A stretch of DNA of 9,528 nt, taken from Gemmatimonadota bacterium (GTDB taxonomy: Bacteria; JBHIER01; G020348925). Each line of letters begins with the position of its first letter. The first letter of the stretch is position 1. The notes under the pieces are model-generated. The model did no database searches and was not told the origin of the DNA. It saw only the letters and a list, made by a program, of their open reading frames with translations. The stretch covers positions 2,668,043 through 2,677,570 of the forward strand of contig CP070758.1 in NCBI GenBank assembly GCA_020348925.1. Direction: 5' to 3'. This document shows positions 6,292 through 9,528 of the stretch, piece after piece. Both the position numbers and the translations under genes were made by a program.

Positions 6292-7851
6292 TTGAGAAGT
6301 ACACTCCGTTCAATTAAGTTTATCGCATTAACCTGGATATTTCTGTTATTGAGTTGGCGTGGAGCGCTCGGTCAATTGGCTGTGTCCAACTTAGCGGAGT
6401 ATCAATTAGGAAACCTGCCCCACACAGATCCTCCAACCCTCACTACCCTTTATGATCAACTCAATGTCGATTATTATTACCAAAATATCCTTCTCGGTTT
6501 GAGGTTGGAATCTTTTCGGGCTTCGGAATTGGATCGCAAATTCTTCGAGGTCACCCAGAAATATATGGAGGCACAAACGGATCATCTTTCGTTAAGAATA
6601 GGCAACTTTTATGCCATACTGGGCAGGGGTATTGTGCTGAGGGCTTTTGAGTTGCCCGGAGTGGTTCTTGAAGATCAGGTCTACAGAAGGAGGTACAGCT
6701 TCTCTCGGGATTTAGAGGGAGTGTTGTTGAAGGGAATGTGGCGAAAAAGTGAATTCACGCTCCTGCGGGGTGAGCCATTGGACAGCAGTCTTCCACCGGG
6801 TGTGGAGAACCTGGAAAGAAGACAGAGACTGGTTGAGGGAGGGGAGCTGCGACTGAGGCCATGGAATTGGCTTACTCTCGGTGGCACCTATGTGAGACTG
6901 AATAAAAACGAAGGCCATCAGGAGGTGGCTTCCGCCTTCTGGGGCGGTTCCCTTCGATCGCTGGTGGAAATCTTGAAGGTGAAAGACATGGACCTTGACT
7001 TCTACGGTGAATATGCCCAGGTTCAGGGGGAGCTGAGCTCATTCTTGAGTCTTGAAGCAGACCAGCCTCATGCTTTGTATCTCTCTTTCAACTTTCTGTT
7101 CAGGAACCTCGGTCTGAGCATAGAATACAAAGACTATCAATCCTTCGACTTGGGCATCAACGACCCACCCTATTTGGTCAAAGAACATAATTTGACGCTC
7201 TTGAATCGTTCAACTCACATTCTTTTGCCTCAAAATGAGCGAGGCTACCAAATCGAAGGCAATTACAAGATAAGCAGTTATGCAAATGCGGTCTTCAACG
7301 TGAGCCGCGCCGTCAATGATCTCCTCGGTAGAGAAACGAAATTTGAGGAAAGATACGGGGAGATTTTGATGAATTTCAAACCGAATGTGTCTACTACGCT
7401 CTTTTATGATCATGGGAAAGACGAATTTGATTTCATTAAAGATAGAGATACATGGGGAAGCACCGTGGAATGGCAACCGGATTATGCCTACGGTTTGAAA
7501 TTGGATTTTCAATGTCAGAGAGTGACACGCTCTTTCACTTCGGATAAAGAAGAGGTTTTTCGGAATCATTTTCTCTCACTCTCGTTCTCAAAATCGCCGC
7601 AGGTCATATTCTCTCTTATCGGGGAAAAATCCACCGATCCTTTTGAGACTGACGATAAGGAGACTGTTGATATTCTTGAGGATGATCCGGAATATTGGCT
7701 TGGTGTAAACGTCAATTACCAGATCAGCGTGGAGCATGAGCTCAATCTCTTCTACGGTGACCGCAGGGGCGGTCCCGCATGCAATGCAGGTACATGTTAT
7801 GAGGTCTTGCCCTTTGAGGGATTAGAGATGAGGTTGGTAAGTCGTTTTTGA
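6292..7851 (+). CDS. Outer-membrane beta-barrel protein, DUF6029-like
   Basis: This 519-residue protein has a signal peptide (about 1-27, ending GALG before QLAVS), then repeated amphipathic, aromatic-rich strands and a C-terminal phenylalanine (LVSRF), as expected for a BAM-inserted barrel. GNFYAILGRGIVLRAFE (104-120) is the best-conserved stretch and resembles the GNFY-x3-G-x-G-x-V-L-R-x-Y/F-E signature I associate with the DUF6029 family of Bacteroidetes-type outer-membrane proteins; no transport function is established for it. The start is TTG at 6292, with TAAGG (6279-6283) 8 nt upstream; this Shine-Dalgarno overlaps the TAA of the TlpA gene, so translation is probably coupled. The pairing suggests, by inference only, that the thioredoxin services a redox process in the envelope involving this barrel. 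Two cysteines near the C-terminus (CNAGTC) could form a loop disulphide. Confidence 0.7.
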   Translation: MRSTLRSIKFIALTWIFLLLSWRGALGQLAVSNLAEYQLGNLPHTDPPTLTTLYDQLNVDYYYQNILLGLRLESFRASELDRKFFEVTQKYMEAQTDHLSLRIGNFYAILGRGIVLRAFELPGVVLEDQVYRRRYSFSRDLEGVLLKGMWRKSEFTLLRGEPLDSSLPPGVENLERRQRLVEGGELRLRPWNWLTLGGTYVRLNKNEGHQEVASAFWGGSLRSLVEILKVKDMDLDFYGEYAQVQGELSSFLSLEADQPHALYLSFNFLFRNLGLSIEYKDYQSFDLGINDPPYLVKEHNLTLLNRSTHILLPQNERGYQIEGNYKISSYANAVFNVSRAVNDLLGRETKFEERYGEILMNFKPNVSTTLFYDHGKDEFDFIKDRDTWGSTVEWQPDYAYGLKLDFQCQRVTRSFTSDKEEVFRNHFLSLSFSKSPQVIFSLIGEKSTDPFETDDKETVDILEDDPEYWLGVNVNYQISVEHELNLFYGDRRGGPACNAGTCYEVLPFEGLEMRLVSRF

Positions 7852-7914
7852 GCGATCCTGGGAAAAATAGAGGGAAAGTGAAGGAACGGTTTATACTATT
7901 TTAAAAATTTCTTT

Positions 7915-7930
7915 TTTGACTCGGGTCAAA
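7915..7930. promoter_or_regulatory. Crp/Fnr-type operator 2 (TTTGAC-N4-GTCAAA) before frdX-like gene
   Basis: A perfect 6+6 palindrome with spacer TCGG, centred at 7922.5 and 141 nt before the ATG at 8064. It shares C-TTTTTTGAC-N4-GTCAAAGA with operator 1, although the spacers differ, which is the conservation pattern of a protein-binding site. In HcpR regulons the hcp and frdX genes carry TTGAC-type palindromes (established knowledge for deltaproteobacteria, as I recall it). If a -10 lies near 7950-7955 or 7962-7967 the site would sit close to -41.5, compatible with class II activation, but those hexamers are poor. Confidence 0.7.
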
Positions 7931-8063
7931 GAATTCTATGTTTTTTTGAGATACCTTTCAGCATAAGCAGAATGTGATAGCACGCTCGCTGAACCTCTAC
8001 AAATTTTGAGGATCAGCAAGACTGAGGAGAAAATCGAAGATATTCATTTTAAGAAGGTTGGAA

Positions 8064-8789
8064 ATGGTAAAGAGAAAGATTGTCGAAATTGACGGGGAGA
8101 AAAGTACAGGTTGCGGGTTGTGCATACCGGCCTGTCCTGAGGGAGCTATTCAGCTTGTCGATGGTAAAGCCCGGTTGATAAGCGACATTTATTGCGATGG
8201 ATTGGGTGCATGCCTTGGTGAGTGTCCTGAGGATGCGATTACTATCATAGAACAGGAAGCTGAAGCGTTCGATGAAGAGGCGATGAAGCTCCATTTGCTG
8301 GAAATGGAGGAGAAACAGATCCCTCCAGCTCCTGAATTCAGTGGCTGTCCGGGGTCAAGAGTTATGGAGTGGAAAAGCGAGCGTGAGGCTCCTTGGTCGG
8401 GAAAGGAAGTGCCTCCGGTGCAATCGGAATTGCGACAGTGGCCTGTCCAATTGATGTTGGTGAATCCTGAGGCACAGTACTTTGAAAATGCGGATCTCGC
8501 CATAGTCGCAGACTGCGTCCCCTTTGCCTACGCCAGTTTCCACCAGGATTTCCTAAAGGATACTTCCATCGTTGTCGGCTGTCCGAAGCTCGATGACCTC
8601 GGTTTCTATCAACAGAAACTGGCACAAATTTTTAGTATGAACAATATCAAGAGCGTCACCACCGTTATAATGGAAGTCCCCTGCTGTGCCGGATTGAGCC
8701 ATGCGGTGCAACAGGCCATCGCCGAATCGGGGAAGGATATTCCCTATGAAAAGGTTGTTATCGGGATTAAGGGAAATCGGCACTCCTGA
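8064..8789 (+). CDS. frdX: FrdX-type ferredoxin-like protein (HcpR regulon type)
   Basis: AAGAAGG (8051-8057) lies 6 nt before the ATG. The 241-residue cytoplasmic protein starts with a ferredoxin domain. Motif 1 is S14-TG-C17-GL-C20-IPA-C24-P and motif 2 is C44-DGLGA-C50-LGE-C54-P, the YCDGLGAC pattern typical of the ferredoxin-like protein encoded with the hybrid cluster protein. The C-terminal domain has SGCPGS (C95), DLAIVADCVPFAYASFH (C151), VVGCPKLDDL (C173) and EVPCCAGL (C207, C208), also characteristic of this family. Likely role: electron transfer or NO/redox-stress defence with Hcp; Hcp itself is not in the window. Odd points: the first cysteine of motif 1 is serine (AGT), and the last residues (NRHS) and the stop lie in DNA that, in another frame, encodes the start of a sorting-domain remnant, so the 3' end may be a deletion junction. 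Confidence 0.85.
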   Translation: MVKRKIVEIDGEKSTGCGLCIPACPEGAIQLVDGKARLISDIYCDGLGACLGECPEDAITIIEQEAEAFDEEAMKLHLLEMEEKQIPPAPEFSGCPGSRVMEWKSEREAPWSGKEVPPVQSELRQWPVQLMLVNPEAQYFENADLAIVADCVPFAYASFHQDFLKDTSIVVGCPKLDDLGFYQQKLAQIFSMNNIKSVTTVIMEVPCCAGLSHAVQQAIAESGKDIPYEKVVIGIKGNRHS

Positions 8790-9073
8790 AACTTTTCGTC
8801 TTGCCCAGAACTATTCCAATCCCTTTAATCCAACAACAGATATCAGATATCAGATATCAGATTGCAGATAGCAGATCTTCAGTTCATATCACCTTGAAAA
8901 TTTTCAATCTTCTTGGGCAGGAGGTGCGGACGCTGGTCAATGAGATACGGGAACCTGGTTACTATTCCGTGACGTGAGATGGTCGCGGTTATGCACTTGC
9001 CAGCAGTATCTATTTCTACCGCCTGAATGCTGAGGATTACTCTGTTACGAAACGTATGATCCTGATGAAATGA
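8773..9073 (+). pseudogene. Remnant of a FlgD-like sorting domain
   Basis: In frame 1, from about 8773, the DNA reads EIGTPETFRLAQNYSNPFNP then TTDIRYQISDCR and a TAG (8869). In frame 2, from about 8882, it reads VHITLKIFNLLGQEVRTLVNE, IREPGYYSVT, TGA (8975-8977), DGRGYALASSIYFYRL and ends KRMILMK-TGA at 9073. Compared with the intact domain ending at 3216, it aligns without gaps if one 7-bp repeat unit is removed, and the internal TGA replaces the conserved Trp of VTWDGR. With no promoter, ribosome site or N-terminal region, it is the decayed 3' tail of a lost secreted-protein gene. Its 5' edge overlaps the last codons of the ferredoxin gene. Confidence 0.8.
8839..8873 (+). repeat. Heptanucleotide tandem repeat (GATATCA-like, 5 units)
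   Basis: Units GATATCA, GATATCA, GATATCA, GATTGCA and GATAGCA lie head to tail, followed by a diverged GATCTTCA. Because 7 is not a multiple of 3, each gain or loss of a unit shifts the frame. Loss of exactly one unit would rejoin the two halves of the sorting-domain frame as DIRYQIADSRSSVHITLK, the same length as DIRYEIPGGRSSIHTVLK in the intact paralogue. Confidence 0.85.
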
Positions 9074-9270
9074 ACAGGGGCGGATATGGAATGATGATGG
9101 TCGATACAAATAAGTGAAAGATCATGTTGAAAGTTCCCAGACAATCGAAACATGTGCATACGCGGGCACAGAAAACTTTATTTAACCTGCTTATTTCATG
9201 AACTGGCATTGCGGCTGGAGCTTGTCCCGGGATGTCGAAATCTCCTCGACCATTGAAACAGATTCTCTAT

Positions 9271-9300
9271 TCGGGAGATTCCGGGAGAAATCGGGAATGA
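9271..9300 (+). repeat. Three 10-bp tandem units (YCGGGARAWW-like)
   Basis: TCGGGAGATT, CCGGGAGAAA and TCGGGAATGA follow each other in exact 10-bp register, about one helical turn each. GGAGATT (9274-9280) is also the inverse complement of AATCTCC at 9239-9245. Confidence 0.5.
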
Positions 9301-9366
9301 CAGAGTCTCTCATCATTAAAAATGCCATGAAACGTGGTTCGAAAACAGTGTTCATTTTAAATCTTT

Positions 9367-9387
9367 ATATACATTGTAGTTGTATAT
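9367..9387. repeat. Inverted repeat ATATACA-N7-TGTATAT
   Basis: Perfect 7-bp arms (9367-9373 and 9381-9387) flank TTGTAGT. The element lies in an AT-rich gap and has no following T-run, so it is not a typical terminator. It could be a dimeric regulator site for a gene beyond the right edge. Confidence 0.35.
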
Positions 9388-9528
9388 GAATTGATCACAC
9401 TCTCTTCATCCTCCGTTTTTTCGTTCAATCCGTTGAATTTTGAACAATGAGACATTACGTTTAACAACATTTCCTGTAACCATATAGAGAAACTACTCGT
9501 AGAGTACTGCCAGATTTTGAACAAAATT

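Larger units (their letters stand above)
9074..9528 (+). other. Gene-poor region with short repeats
   Basis: No reading frame here has both a ribosome site and recognisable protein sequence. The stretch at about 9205-9305 (CTTGTCCCGGGATGTCGA, a GTCGA/TCGAC hairpin at 9234-9250, then three CGGGA units and AATGACAG) has the look of an interspersed intergenic repeat, but only one copy is visible. Further right are an AT-rich inverted repeat at 9367-9387, a small palindrome TTCAA-TCCG-TTGAA (9424-9437), and an 11-bp direct repeat ATTTTGAACAA (9437-9447 and 9514-9524). It may be the upstream region of a gene outside the window. Confidence 0.4.

Noticed and set aside
2272-8977. TGA reassigned to tryptophan in this genome, explaining all internal TGAs
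   Set aside because: TGA is the true stop at the natural ends of the genes at 757, 3216, 7851 and 8789 and of the remnant at 9073. In the redoxin, a Trp would destroy the CxxC motif where Cys/Sec is expected.
9124-9201. Possible 25-residue basic peptide starting at ATG 9124
   Set aside because: Short, no clear ribosome site, no homology I recognise.
9198-9389. Possible 63-residue protein
   Set aside because: No Shine-Dalgarno, no recognisable motif, and it runs through the CGGGA repeats and an inverted repeat.
1-9528. CRISPR arrays, tRNA or rRNA genes, insertion sequences
   Set aside because: No regularly spaced repeats, no cloverleaf or rRNA-like stretch, and no transposase sequence were seen.

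Overview
The window looks like the chromosome of an uncultivated bacterium of the FCB superphylum (the Zixibacteria / KSB1 / Marinimicrobia / Latescibacteria kind; the phylum cannot be fixed from this sequence). Several secreted proteins end in the 'LSQNYPNPFNP ... LGQEVRTL ... WDGRD ... SGVYFYQ' FlgD-like, type IX-style sorting domain and/or carry type I dockerin repeats, a combination typical of these lineages. All genes recognised lie on the + strand. TGA is used as an ordinary stop at the natural ends of five genes, so the code is standard, but TGA also occurs inside two reading frames.

Layout. 2-757: the 3' end of a secreted FG-GAP/dockerin/sorting-domain protein. 994-1671: a Crp/Fnr-family regulator of HcpR type with its own sigma70-like promoter. 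1672-1923: intergenic, with a perfect TTTGAC-N4-GTCAAA palindrome. 1924-3216: a secreted beta-propeller/dockerin/sorting-domain protein interrupted by one in-frame TGA at 2272. 3244-4605: a secreted PQQ-type aldose dehydrogenase with a C-terminal dockerin. 4880-5590: a secreted thioredoxin-fold protein with a dockerin, whose first CxxC cysteine codon is TGA. This is read here as selenocysteine (UxxC), and a long SECIS-like hairpin follows directly. 5754-6281: a TlpA/ResA-type thioredoxin. 6292-7851: an outer-membrane beta-barrel protein coupled to it. 7915-7930: a second TTTGAC-N4-GTCAAA palindrome. 8064-8789: a FrdX-type ferredoxin-like protein of the kind usually controlled by HcpR. 8773-9073: a broken sorting-domain remnant fused to the ferredoxin 3' end. 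9074-9528: no convincing gene, only small repeats.

How it fits together. The Crp/Fnr protein has the FNR-type recognition helix E-x-x-S-R, which fits TTGA half-sites. The only two full palindromes of that class noticed here precede the propeller gene and the frdX-like gene. The simplest reading is an HcpR-like nitrosative/redox-stress regulator controlling FrdX and possibly the export-directed redox cluster between the two sites (dehydrogenase, selenoprotein, TlpA, barrel). The FrdX link follows established HcpR regulon knowledge; the link to the secreted cluster is inference.

The most notable item is the secreted selenocysteine thioredoxin-dockerin fusion, which a standard gene caller would split into two meaningless ORFs.
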